This document shows positions 16,917-24,693 of a stretch of DNA of 32,862 nt, piece by piece (position 1 is the first letter of the stretch; every line of letters starts with the position of its first letter). Below the pieces are notes generated by a model. That model was not told the DNA's origin. It saw only the letters and a list, made by a program, of their open reading frames with translations, and ran no database searches. This DNA is from JBHHYU01 sp046757725 (GTDB lineage Bacteria > Desulfobacterota > Binatia > UBA9968): contig JBHHYU010000027.1 in NCBI GenBank assembly GCA_046757725.1, positions 1 to 32,862 on the forward strand, given 5' to 3'. Made by a program: the position numbers and the translations under genes.

Positions 16917-17456
16917 ATGGATCTGACTGAAAGCGATGTGCTTGCGATACTTAACCTGATTGAAAAATCCAGCTTCGATTTCTTCCAACTAGAGCAAGGA
17001 GACTTGAAGCTAACGGTCAGTAAAGGAGGATACGCACGGGAGGCATCGGATCAGAGTCCCGGGATCACGCAACAGAGTGATGTTTCACCACCAGAGGACC
17101 CGGCAATGTTTTTAGAGACTCCGGTGGGGCAGTCGGAACGAAAACAGCCGCCTGACGGGCAGGGAGTTTCGGTCGCGATAAAGGGGCTTGTGCCTATCGC
17201 GGCACCCATGGTGGGAATATTCTATGCGGCCTCCGAACCGGAAGCGCCTCCCTTCGTAGAGAGAGGGACAACGGTAGATGAGGGGACCAATGTCGGGCTT
17301 ATAGAGGTGATGAAGGTCTATACAGGCATCAGCGCTGGAGTCCGGGGGGTGATCAGTGAGATTCTTGTTTCCAATGGCCAGTTTGTCGAGTATGGACAGA
17401 GCCTCTTCCTCGTAAAACCGGAAGGTTCTCCTGACGGCGAAGGGGATCAGGGATGA
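16917..17456 (+). CDS. accB: Biotin carboxyl carrier protein (AccB-like)
   Basis: This 179-residue protein has the AccB plan. A short N-terminal segment (DVLAILNLIEKSSFDFFQLE, then GDLKLTVSKGG) is followed by a low-complexity linker rich in P, Q and S (about 40-85). The C-terminal biotinyl domain (about 93-170) starts IAAPMVGIFYAA. The biotin acceptor is K133 in IEVMKV, a variant of the usual EAMKM, with the lysine kept. The linker lets the biotin swing between the biotin carboxylase and carboxyltransferase sites. GGAGAGAAGAG precedes ATG 16917. The stop overlaps the biotin carboxylase start by 4 bp (ATGA), so the two are translationally coupled. A role in acetyl-CoA carboxylase is less likely because the neighbouring carboxyltransferase is of the pyruvate/oxaloacetate type. 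Confidence 0.9.
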   Translation: MDLTESDVLAILNLIEKSSFDFFQLEQGDLKLTVSKGGYAREASDQSPGITQQSDVSPPEDPAMFLETPVGQSERKQPPDGQGVSVAIKGLVPIAAPMVGIFYAASEPEAPPFVERGTTVDEGTNVGLIEVMKVYTGISAGVRGVISEILVSNGQFVEYGQSLFLVKPEGSPDGEGDQG

Positions 17457-18808
17457 CTATCTCGCGGGTGCTCGTTGCCAACCGGGGCGAGATTGCAGTC
17501 CGCATCATCAAGGCCTGTCACGCGTTGGGGTTTGAGTCCGTAGCCGCGGTTTCGGAGGAGGATCGCAATGGCCTACCGGCAAAGATGGCGGATCGGGCGG
17601 TATGCATCGGTCCTGCCCGCTCTGCGGACAGCTACCTGCGGGTAGACGCGATCGTGGCGGCGGCACTAGGGACCGGCGCCGACGCAGTCCACCCTGGATA
17701 CGGGTTCCTTGCAGAGGATCCGGAGTTGGCCGCCGCCTGCATAAAGTACGATTTAAAATTCATAGGCCCGCAACCTGAGACGATTCGCAAGATGGGGAAT
17801 AAGCTCAAGGCGCGGGCCCTGGTCAAGCAGAGTGGAATCTCGGTCGTACCCGGCTCAGAGAAGGTAAAGAACCTCCAAGAGGCCATGACGGTGGCAGAAG
17901 ATATAGGATTTCCTATCCTGCTTAAGGCGGCGGCCGGTGGGGGAGGGCGTGGTATAAAGATCGTAACGGAAGGTAAGGAATTATCCCTGGCATTTGGGAC
18001 AGCTGCTGCGGAGGCACGTGCAGCGTTTGGCGATGAGACGCTGTACATGGAACGATACATTCCTAATGCGAGGCATATCGAGGTCCAGCTTCTCGGTGAC
18101 CGATACGGGAACGTGGTTCATCTTGGTGAGCGTGACTGCTCCTTGCAGCGTCGCTACCAAAAGGTATTGGAAGAGGCTCCGGCTTCATTGATACCGGAAT
18201 CCCTGCGGGAGGAGCTACGAAAGGCTGCTGTCGCCGTGGCTAAGGAAATCCATTACGAGAATGCCGGCACCGTGGAGTTTATTACAGATCAGGATAATGG
18301 GAAATTCTACTTTTTAGAAATGAACACAAGGATACAGGTGGAACATCCGGTGACGGAGATGGTCACGGGCCGTGACCTGGTTAAAGAACAGATCCGTATT
18401 GCTGATGGGCAGTCCCTCACCTTTTCTCAGTCCGATATCCGAGTCTCAGGGCATGCCATCGAATGCCGCATCAACGCCGAGTCGCCGACACATGGATTTC
18501 GGCCTTGTCCAGGCTTGATCGCCAGGTGGCAATCGCCTCAGGGACCAGGCATACGGGTGGACAGCCATTGCACCCCAGGTTATTCAGTTTCCCCTTACTA
18601 TGATTCTTTACTCGCCAAGTTAATCGTTCACGAGGAAAATCGAGTCAAAGCAGCGGGACGGATGCAAGAGGCCCTAGCAGCTTTCGTCGTAACCGGTGTT
18701 AAGACAACAATCCCGTTCCTCCGGTTATTGGTCTGTCAGCTGGATTACCTCCAGGGAAAGGTAAACACCTGCTGGCTCGAGAAAAGGCTCAAGGACTTTG
18801 CCCTTTAA
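17453..18808 (+). CDS. accC: Biotin carboxylase subunit (AccC-like)
   Basis: The 451-residue ATP-grasp enzyme carboxylates biotin on the carrier protein, using ATP and bicarbonate. The N-terminal domain begins VLVANRGEIAVRIIKACHALG, followed by DAVHPGYGFLAED. The glycine-rich lid is KAAAGGGGRGIKIV (158-171). Then come GERDCSLQRRYQKVLEEAPA (225-244) and FLEMNTRIQVEHPVTEMVTG, with the metal-binding Glu and catalytic Arg. All key residues are present and the length is that of stand-alone AccC (about 450). It overlaps the carrier gene by 4 bp and is followed after 16 bp by the carboxyltransferase, so the three form one operon. The nature of the carboxyltransferase indicates a keto-acid or related acceptor rather than acetyl-CoA. 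Confidence 0.93.
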   Translation: MTISRVLVANRGEIAVRIIKACHALGFESVAAVSEEDRNGLPAKMADRAVCIGPARSADSYLRVDAIVAAALGTGADAVHPGYGFLAEDPELAAACIKYDLKFIGPQPETIRKMGNKLKARALVKQSGISVVPGSEKVKNLQEAMTVAEDIGFPILLKAAAGGGGRGIKIVTEGKELSLAFGTAAAEARAAFGDETLYMERYIPNARHIEVQLLGDRYGNVVHLGERDCSLQRRYQKVLEEAPASLIPESLREELRKAAVAVAKEIHYENAGTVEFITDQDNGKFYFLEMNTRIQVEHPVTEMVTGRDLVKEQIRIADGQSLTFSQSDIRVSGHAIECRINAESPTHGFRPCPGLIARWQSPQGPGIRVDSHCTPGYSVSPYYDSLLAKLIVHEENRVKAAGRMQEALAAFVVTGVKTTIPFLRLLVCQLDYLQGKVNTCWLEKRLKDFAL

Positions 18809-18824
18809 AGTTGCGGGAGAGAAC

Positions 18825-20291
18825 ATGAGTGAGATCCGGTTTGTTGACACCACTCTTCGGGACGGGCATCAGAGCCTTTGGGCTGAGGGTATGAGAACGG
18901 GCATGATGCTTCCCATCGCAGAGCAGATGGACCGGGCAGGATTTGATGCGATAGAGCTTATATCCGCATCGCATCTCAAAAAATGTGTTCGGGAACTCAA
19001 AGAAGATCCGTGGGAACGGGTACGGTTGGTTGCACGGCGAATCAAAAAGACTCCGCTGCGGCTTATTGCGGGGAGAGTCAACGCCTTTGAGATCACGCCG
19101 ATATCCGTCTACCGACTCTTTATTGAGCGCATGGCCGCAAACGGGATGAGGCAGGCTCGCATATCAGATGAATGGAATGATCCATCGAGCTGGCAACGCA
19201 AAATCGAGATTGCACGAGAGGTAGGGCTAGAGCCCGTGGTCAACCTGATCTATTCCGTTTCACCCAAGCACACGGATGATTACTATGCGCAGAAAACTCG
19301 GGAAGCGGCATCCCTGCCCGCAGCCCGGTTATGCTTGAAGGATCCCGGAGGATTGTTGACACCAGACCGCACACGGACCCTCGTTCCCTTGATCTTTAGG
19401 TATAGCCGGGGCTTGCCGCTTGAGCTTCACACTCACTGCACAACGGGTCTTGGTCCTCTGTGCTGTCTGGAGGCCATAAAACTCGGGGTCAAGACGGTCA
19501 ACACGGCCATTCCGCCGTTGGCCAACGGCTCTTCGAACCCTTCTGTTTTCGGTGTCGCAAGCAACGCTCGTGCTCTGGGTTATACTACGGCCATAGATGA
19601 GGAGGCGCTTAAACCAGTAGCAGAACATCTCGCCTCCATCGCAAAACGAGAGGGTTTCCCCATAGGGACACCTGTGGAATATGAGTACGCCCAATACCTT
19701 CATCAGGTACCCGGGGGAATGATCTCTAACCTCCGCCATCAGCTTCGTCTCGTAAGGATGGAAGACCGGTTGGTCAGGGCTCTAGATGAAGCCGCGCGGG
19801 TCCGGGCCGACTTTGGTTACCCTATTATGGTGACGCCACTTTCACAATTTGTAGGGAGTCAGGCAGTCATCAACGTCATTGTGGGTGAGCGGTATAAAGA
19901 GGTAACCGATCAGGTTATCCACTACGCACTAGGACGGTGGGGGAAAGAGGGTGGCTCATCGATGGATCCAAACGTCAAGGACAAGGTCCTGAACCGGCCC
20001 CGGGCCAGGGAACTTGCGAGCCGGGGACCTTCTGAGCTGTCCCTCCGGGAGGTACGGCGTAAGCTAGGAGGCCGTGGCGTTTCTGACGAGGAGTTACTGC
20101 TCCGTTGGCTATTGAGTAAAGAGGAGATCGATACCATGCGGGCTGCCGGTCCACCCAAGGAATACCTAAGCGCTACGCAACCTCTGGTTACCCTGATCGA
20201 AGAGTTGACCAAGCGGACAGACTGTAACCGAATCCAGGTTCAAAAACCCGGGCTGTCCCTAACCCTTGAGAGAAGAGGCGGATCGAGATAA
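18825..20291 (+). CDS. Pyruvate/oxaloacetate-type carboxyltransferase (5S/OadA/PycB family)
   Basis: The 488-residue TIM-barrel enzyme belongs to the HMGL-like carboxyltransferase family of pyruvate carboxylase, oxaloacetate decarboxylase alpha and transcarboxylase 5S. Diagnostic motifs are VDTTLRDGHQS (7-17, metal Asp), LCLKDPGGLLTPD with the probable carbamylated Lys172, and LELHTHCTTGLG with metal ligands H202 and H204, then NTAIPPLANGSSNPS. The N-terminal catalytic barrel and the conserved PYC_OADA domain (about 300-430) are complete. There is no C-terminal biotinyl domain, consistent with the separate carrier gene upstream. GGGAGAG precedes ATG 18825; a TTG at 18798 would overlap the biotin carboxylase. 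The last 30 residues resemble the N-terminus of the carrier protein (see findings). No membrane beta subunit (OadB) is nearby, so a sodium-pumping decarboxylase is unlikely. Confidence 0.88.
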   Translation: MSEIRFVDTTLRDGHQSLWAEGMRTGMMLPIAEQMDRAGFDAIELISASHLKKCVRELKEDPWERVRLVARRIKKTPLRLIAGRVNAFEITPISVYRLFIERMAANGMRQARISDEWNDPSSWQRKIEIAREVGLEPVVNLIYSVSPKHTDDYYAQKTREAASLPAARLCLKDPGGLLTPDRTRTLVPLIFRYSRGLPLELHTHCTTGLGPLCCLEAIKLGVKTVNTAIPPLANGSSNPSVFGVASNARALGYTTAIDEEALKPVAEHLASIAKREGFPIGTPVEYEYAQYLHQVPGGMISNLRHQLRLVRMEDRLVRALDEAARVRADFGYPIMVTPLSQFVGSQAVINVIVGERYKEVTDQVIHYALGRWGKEGGSSMDPNVKDKVLNRPRARELASRGPSELSLREVRRKLGGRGVSDEELLLRWLLSKEEIDTMRAAGPPKEYLSATQPLVTLIEELTKRTDCNRIQVQKPGLSLTLERRGGSR

Positions 20292-20345
20292 TGGTTCTGG
20301 TGCAAGACGATCCATACCGAAATAAAACGATGCAGATGAGTTCGA

Positions 20346-20437
20346 CCACGGGGTATAAAAGTCCATAGTCGACCCAAGGGAAGAGCTGGCGCGTTCTCCC
20401 CGTGGAAAACCTCGTTGGTAGCATGCCAGCGGCATGC
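20346..20437 (+). promoter_or_regulatory. Structured leader before the amidohydrolase-2 gene
   Basis: Two inverted repeats lie in the 183-bp gap after the carboxyltransferase gene. CCACGGGG (20346-20353) pairs with CCCCGTGG (20398-20405). GCATGCC (20421-20427) and GGCATGC (20431-20437) form a perfect 7-bp stem with a 3-nt loop. The last stem ends 37 bp before the ATG at 20475. There is no T-run, so neither is a standard terminator. They may be a leader structure, an operator or a processing site. Confidence 0.4.
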
Positions 20438-20474
20438 GGGTGGAAATCTTAACAATTATGGAGGTTACAATCCT

Positions 20475-21332
20475 ATGGAGATCATAGCAATTGACGTACA
20501 CGTTCACCTCTGCGACGAATTGACCCTAAAGTCCAAGGGCCCCAGGGTTCAACAGATGGCTCGCTACTTTGGAAGGGAACGACGGCCCGTTTCCTTTGAC
20601 GAGATGGCGGATCAGTACCGTCAGCGGAAGATGATGGCCGTAATTATGAACACGACCGACGAAACGATCACCGGCTTGACTCCCGTGCCAAACGACCATA
20701 TTGCCGAGGGCGTGCACAAACATCCCGACGTGTTCTTGGGTTTTGGGGTAGTGGACCCATGGCAAGGCAAAGTGGCGCTTAGAGAAATCCGACGTTGCAA
20801 GGAAGAATTGGGCTTACACGGCATGGGAGAGTTTAACCCCGCTAGACAACACTTTTTTCCCAACGACACGCGCTTCTACCCCTTGTGGGAGGAGATGCAA
20901 CGACTAGGCCTGCCGGTCTTGTTCCATAGCGGCATGGCCGCCGCTGGGGCGGGTACCCCCGGTGGCATGGGAACAAAACTCAAATACACCCAACCCATCT
21001 ATCTTGACGACGTAGCAGCGGATTTCCCTGAACTGAAAATTATCAGCGCTCACCCCTCCTGGCCGTGGCAGGGGGAGAGCCTTGCCATAGCCAGACACAA
21101 GAGTAACTTCTACATCGATCTCTCCGGGTGGGCGCCCAAGTACTTTCCCGCCGAGTTGGTGCATCAGGTAAATTCATTGCTCCAGAATAAGGCACTGTTC
21201 GGGTCCGACTGGCCTGCTATCGGCGTCGAACGGTGGATGGAGGAATTTGGGCAGCTAAAAATAAAACCCGAGGTGCGCCAAAAGATACTCCTAGACAATG
21301 CAAAGAAACTGTTTGGACTAGACCTTGGATAA
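20475..21332 (+). CDS. Amidohydrolase-2 family protein (ACMSD/decarboxylase-like)
   Basis: This 285-residue TIM-barrel protein is of the amidohydrolase-2 family, which includes the non-oxidative decarboxylases for ACMS, gamma-resorcylate and 5-carboxyvanillate, and hydrolases such as LigI. It opens IDVHVHL (H9 and H11), has LPVLFHSGM (H151), IISAHPSWPW (H193) and ALFGSDWP (catalytic Asp245), the expected zinc-site set. GGAGGT lies 8 bp before ATG 20475, so the longer upstream reading is rejected. It is the last gene of the CoA transferase/carboxylase cluster and could remove or release a carboxyl group or open a lactone linked to that pathway. Whether it decarboxylates or hydrolyses is not decidable here. 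Confidence 0.85.
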   Translation: MEIIAIDVHVHLCDELTLKSKGPRVQQMARYFGRERRPVSFDEMADQYRQRKMMAVIMNTTDETITGLTPVPNDHIAEGVHKHPDVFLGFGVVDPWQGKVALREIRRCKEELGLHGMGEFNPARQHFFPNDTRFYPLWEEMQRLGLPVLFHSGMAAAGAGTPGGMGTKLKYTQPIYLDDVAADFPELKIISAHPSWPWQGESLAIARHKSNFYIDLSGWAPKYFPAELVHQVNSLLQNKALFGSDWPAIGVERWMEEFGQLKIKPEVRQKILLDNAKKLFGLDLG

Positions 21333-21602
21333 AACCTTCCGCGCTTCTTTTCTAAATGGCACCGTGAGCAGCATGGGTTCCTTGAATCATTACAAAGGAT
21401 TTCATTAGGAAGGTATCGTTTGGCGGCCGAGGGGTTGTCCTGAAGAGCCCAGGCACGGGAGCGTAAGGTTGCGTTTCGGAGCGCGAACTTATGAACGCCT
21501 TAGCATGTCCCATGAGTTTGGCGAGGATATCGAGACCAACTTCCGCCCTAATGTCAGCCTTGTGAATACTCCTGGATTATCGACTTTTCCGGCACCAAGT
21601 TC

Positions 21603-22418
21603 TTAAAATAGAGAATCCTGAGCCCACTTTGTCTTCGGCCGCTCTACCGGTTTACCGTCTACACAGATTGAAGCTGCACGTTCCTGGAAAAAACAGACGA
21701 GCCTCTTGATCTTGGGGCATTCGAGGGTGGTTTCTTCGTAACTCCAGGCATTATCCTTAAAGATTCTATCCCCGATTCGTACCGAACGGTAGGACGCAAT
21801 TCCTTTATAGGGACACCTTGTTGAAGTGGGGCTCGGCTCCAGGAGTTGCATCCGGACATCTTCCCTCGGGATGTAGTAGCGGACAGGGTGCCCGGTCTCA
21901 AAAACGAGACAGGGCCGGTGCGTGTCCGCAACGGTTTCACCCCCGATGCGGACACGTACATGGCGTGAGCTATGAACGGCATCGATACGCTTATAGGGAT
22001 CCCGGGGATGGACAAAAATCTCCTCCTCTTCCTCATACCACGCATCCATCTTGCTCCATTCAAAGGCCAGGCAACCTCTGACTTCGGAGCATTCAGGTGC
22101 AGGATTCAGATAACTCCATGCCGCATTTTCGGCCTCTTTCTTGCCTACCCGAATCGTCCAGTAAGAAGCCTCACCCTTATAAGGACAAGAGATCCGGTGA
22201 CGATTTGAGATCATGAGGTCCATTCGGACATCTTCTCGCGGGAAGTAATAAGCTGGCAAACTGCCGGCTTCCCGAAGCAGGATCGGCCGCTTGCTATCGG
22301 CGATGGTTTCACCGTTGAAAGCTACACGCACCCATTTCGGGTTTTCCTCTGCATGGACCCAGTGACCAGTAATACCTTTACCCATCGGATCCTTGAGTCG
22401 GACAATCATAAAAGTCAT
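21603..22418 (-). CDS. Tandem DUF427 domain protein
   Basis: The 271-residue product consists of two DUF427 domains. The first spans VRVAFNGETIADSKRPILL to about the YLNPAPEC segment; the second spans VRVRIGGETVADTHRPCLVFE to about YEETTLEC. Each contains the family core YYxPREDVRM, a CPYKGxASY motif and NAAWSY or NAWSY. DUF427 proteins adopt a small beta-tent fold of unknown function. I chose ATG 22418 with AGGGAC just upstream; a TTG at 22475 would add a basic, unconserved 19-residue leader. A deg-like protease gene ends 84 bp upstream on the same strand, so the two are probably co-transcribed. No catalytic residue can be named, although the conserved Cys, Lys and Tyr are present in both repeats. 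Confidence 0.85.
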   Translation of the reverse strand: MTFMIVRLKDPMGKGITGHWVHAEENPKWVRVAFNGETIADSKRPILLREAGSLPAYYFPREDVRMDLMISNRHRISCPYKGEASYWTIRVGKKEAENAAWSYLNPAPECSEVRGCLAFEWSKMDAWYEEEEEIFVHPRDPYKRIDAVHSSRHVRVRIGGETVADTHRPCLVFETGHPVRYYIPREDVRMQLLEPSPTSTRCPYKGIASYRSVRIGDRIFKDNAWSYEETTLECPKIKRLVCFFQERAASICVDGKPVERPKTKWAQDSLF

Positions 22419-22502
22419 GTCCCTGCTAGGTTTATTCGAGCGCGGTTTTTTGGTTCCTCGTCGCCTTGGCTTCAAAAAGCCCAGAAAAATGCCTTCTTTG
22501 AA

Positions 22503-24131
22503 CTACCTCGATCCAGAATTTTTCCACAGAGCCCGGAACTCTTTAGAATACGGGTATCGAATCCCATTATCATTTAATATTTCCTCTGTAGCCGCAAGAA
22601 TTTCCCCACGGTTGAATACCAACGTCTCCTGCCCTCGGGCAACATTCATCGCAAATTTAAAGGTAATCTGTGTTTCGGTTGTGTCGCGAAGGATCTTTAC
22701 TAAGTGCCTTAAATTTTTGACTCGTATACCATTCACCTCGGCGAGGACCGACGTGTACGGGTCGTCGTACCCCTTAGCAATACGGTGCGAGAACATCGGC
22801 GAACAGACCACGACCAGTTCTTCCCCATCGTATGCTGGTTTATCGAAACGTCGTAACATCATTGGGTTAGATTGCTTTGTAAGGAATAACTTCCACCTTC
22901 TACCCAACTTCCTAATATAATCCTGAGTAGCCTGGGAGAAGACCAACGGTCCGTATATGAAGTATCGTGGGTTCCGGTTCATCAGAAAGGGGACCACCAA
23001 CTTCCGGTGTAGCCGCACCGGCATGGCAATTCTTCTCGACTCCCCGTTGCGGTATACCGTCAGGTCTACCGTCCCGCCTTTCGCAAGTTTTTGAACCAGA
23101 TATAGGGCGAAGACACGCAAGTCGTAACGTATATCAACCTTACCCTCGCTGTCGATGGGATGGTTGCCAATCTGCGCAATCACATCCCACTCCTTTAGTG
23201 GATACCCCTTATCGTCTTGGTACGGCTCTGTGACCATTAATCCCGCGACGCCTTTCGGTAAATGCAGTTTCTTGTGTAAAGCACTATTTTCAACGGTCTG
23301 CAGATAGTCCAGGATCTCGGGTTTGCCGTCGTACGTGCCATCAGCTACATCAGCAAGAAACAATCGAATCTCCTCAACAGGTATCAGGTAGCCGATATTC
23401 TGAGCACTGGGGATATTGCTGAACACCAAGCCAACAAGCTTGCCGTCAGCCATGGCAGGACCGCCGCTATTGCCGGGGTTTAGTGCCGCGTCAACTTGGA
23501 TTCGCAGGCCCGATGTGCGGTAGTAGTATCGAGCAAACTCGATCCGCGACACAATCCCGGCGGTGACGGATAGCTCCGTACCGCCAGTGGAATAACCGTA
23601 GACATTAACGGTATCCTTAACCCGCGGCAGCGTTTCAGCGAATGGCAGAGGAGCGAGATGCTTGAAGAACGAGACGTTCTCAAGCTGGAGGAGGGCCAAG
23701 TCAATGGACGGTGCAATGGCCACCACATGGGCCGGAAGTTTTTCAGCCGACTGGTTTGGTTGGACGTAGATCTCGCTTGCATACTGAATGACGTGGGCAT
23801 TGGTGAGGATAAGCTTGCCGTCAAACACGACACCCGTGCCACTAATTTTCTCCGGGCTAAGCATCGCCCATGGCTTTAACACGTTCGGCACACGGCGTGT
23901 GGTATGGATTTTTACGACGAAATTACGCACCTGGTCTTGCCCGTAAAGCCAGGACGGCATCATCAAAAAACAAGCAGTAACGGACAACCAGAAAACCATT
24001 CGAATCCAATCACATCGACCACCAGGTTTCACACCTCGTAGTCGACCAGAAATGAAAACTACCGTTTCTCCTCTCTGTAAGCCCCACCGGTAATATGCTC
24101 CCGGCAGGTTGCAGGGTAGCCTAATAATCAT
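22503..24131 (-). CDS. Exported trypsin-like (Deg/HtrA-type) serine protease with PDZ regions
   Basis: The protein of up to 542 residues has a hydrophobic export segment (MVFWLSVTACFLMMPSWLYG, about 45-64), then a chymotrypsin-fold protease domain with the full triad: H113 in LTNAHVI, D144 in PSIDLALLQL and S222 in NPGNSGGPA. Two PDZ-like regions follow (about 290-370, with DVIAQIGNHPIDSEG, and about 430-515, with LAEVNGIRVKNLRHLVKIL). The two C-terminal modules resemble plant-type Deg enzymes more than classical DegP. It would act outside the cytoplasmic membrane in quality control or signalling. The start is uncertain: ATG 24131 is listed, but GTG 24032 or ATG 23999 put the signal peptide at the N-terminus, as expected for an exported protein. 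The gene precedes the tandem DUF427 gene. Confidence 0.85.
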   Translation of the reverse strand: MIIRLPCNLPGAYYRWGLQRGETVVFISGRLRGVKPGGRCDWIRMVFWLSVTACFLMMPSWLYGQDQVRNFVVKIHTTRRVPNVLKPWAMLSPEKISGTGVVFDGKLILTNAHVIQYASEIYVQPNQSAEKLPAHVVAIAPSIDLALLQLENVSFFKHLAPLPFAETLPRVKDTVNVYGYSTGGTELSVTAGIVSRIEFARYYYRTSGLRIQVDAALNPGNSGGPAMADGKLVGLVFSNIPSAQNIGYLIPVEEIRLFLADVADGTYDGKPEILDYLQTVENSALHKKLHLPKGVAGLMVTEPYQDDKGYPLKEWDVIAQIGNHPIDSEGKVDIRYDLRVFALYLVQKLAKGGTVDLTVYRNGESRRIAMPVRLHRKLVVPFLMNRNPRYFIYGPLVFSQATQDYIRKLGRRWKLFLTKQSNPMMLRRFDKPAYDGEELVVVCSPMFSHRIAKGYDDPYTSVLAEVNGIRVKNLRHLVKILRDTTETQITFKFAMNVARGQETLVFNRGEILAATEEILNDNGIRYPYSKEFRALWKNSGSR

Positions 24132-24141
24132 AAGCAGAATC

Positions 24142-24158
24142 TTTTGATTTAATCAAAA
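24142..24158 (-). promoter_or_regulatory. AT-rich palindrome upstream of the protease gene
   Basis: TTTTGATT and AATCAAAA flank one central T, giving a perfect 8-bp dyad 10 bp upstream of the first possible protease ATG (24131) and followed by a further A-run. The length and symmetry fit a dimeric repressor operator or part of the promoter. If the true start is downstream at 24032 or 23999, the palindrome falls at a usual promoter distance. Confidence 0.35.
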
Positions 24159-24508
24159 AAACGCTTTTTTATGAAGCTGTTTCCGGTTGTTTTTACCTCC
24201 CTTAAGATATAGGGCGGAGCGGAACTATGCAAATTTCCCGTTTTTTTAAAGCCCTAGTCCAGTTACACGATCATTACCCGGCCAATTTTTCAAACTAACG
24301 CATTCGCTTTCAGGCGCCTCTTGCAAGTCAAAACGAAACTTCTATCCGCTCAAGTTCTTGGAACTACCTCGGCAGCAGCCCCCAGTGCCTGGCACCAGTC
24401 AGGGTGTGTTACGTGGATTTCATACTGGCAAGGGGAGGGATCGTTTGTTTCTGTGCAAACTAAAGCCGGACCAAAAGGGGAGGCATCGTAGCCATTGTCC
24501 GGGGCCGG

Positions 24509-24534
24509 AAGGTTTTCTCCTGAGGGGCCACTCT
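24509..24534 (-). repeat. Second copy of the interspersed repeat end
   Basis: Read on the minus strand, this 26-nt sequence (AGAGTGG, then CCCCTCAGGAGAAAACCTT) matches the left end of the element at 15196-15221 at 24 of 26 positions. No partner terminal repeat is evident within about 200 bp, so this may be a truncated copy or a shared functional motif rather than a whole element. Confidence 0.55.
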
Positions 24535-24558
24535 CTTGAACGGAGAGTCATGTTGTAA

Positions 24559-24587
24559 TTGACATTACGAGAAGTTTTAGATACGGT
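24559..24587 (+). promoter_or_regulatory. Candidate sigma-70-like promoter for the epimerase gene
   Basis: A consensus -35 hexamer TTGACA (24559-24564) is followed after exactly 17 bp by TACGGT (24582-24587), which matches the -10 consensus at only three of six positions. It lies about 107 bp before the GTG start at 24694, immediately downstream of the repeat copy. Confidence 0.35.
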
Positions 24588-24693
24588 CCGCCCAGGCCTA
24601 TGATCAGAAGGAAAATTGGCGATTTTTTATGTGTGTAAGGATCTTTTTCGTCATCGTGATCTCACGTAATCCGAAAAGAGGGGGGAAAAGGTT

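Larger units (their letters stand above)
24132..24693. other. Divergent intergenic region (562 bp)
   Basis: This region contains promoters for the minus-strand protease and the plus-strand epimerase, but no gene I can support. It holds an AT-rich palindrome (24142-24158), a GTGCC-T-GGCAC palindrome (24385-24395), a copy of an interspersed sequence (24509-24534) and a likely -35/-10 pair (24559-24587). A plus-strand 66-codon frame from 24358 spans the repeat copy and has low-complexity, non-domain sequence. Confidence 0.5.

Noticed and set aside
18825..20291. Sodium-pumping oxaloacetate decarboxylase alpha subunit
   Set aside because: No membrane beta (OadB) or gamma gene is present, and a stand-alone ATP-dependent biotin carboxylase lies in the same operon.
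24358..24558. Plus-strand 66-codon frame upstream of the epimerase
   Set aside because: It runs through the interspersed repeat copy and has a biased, basic sequence without a domain.
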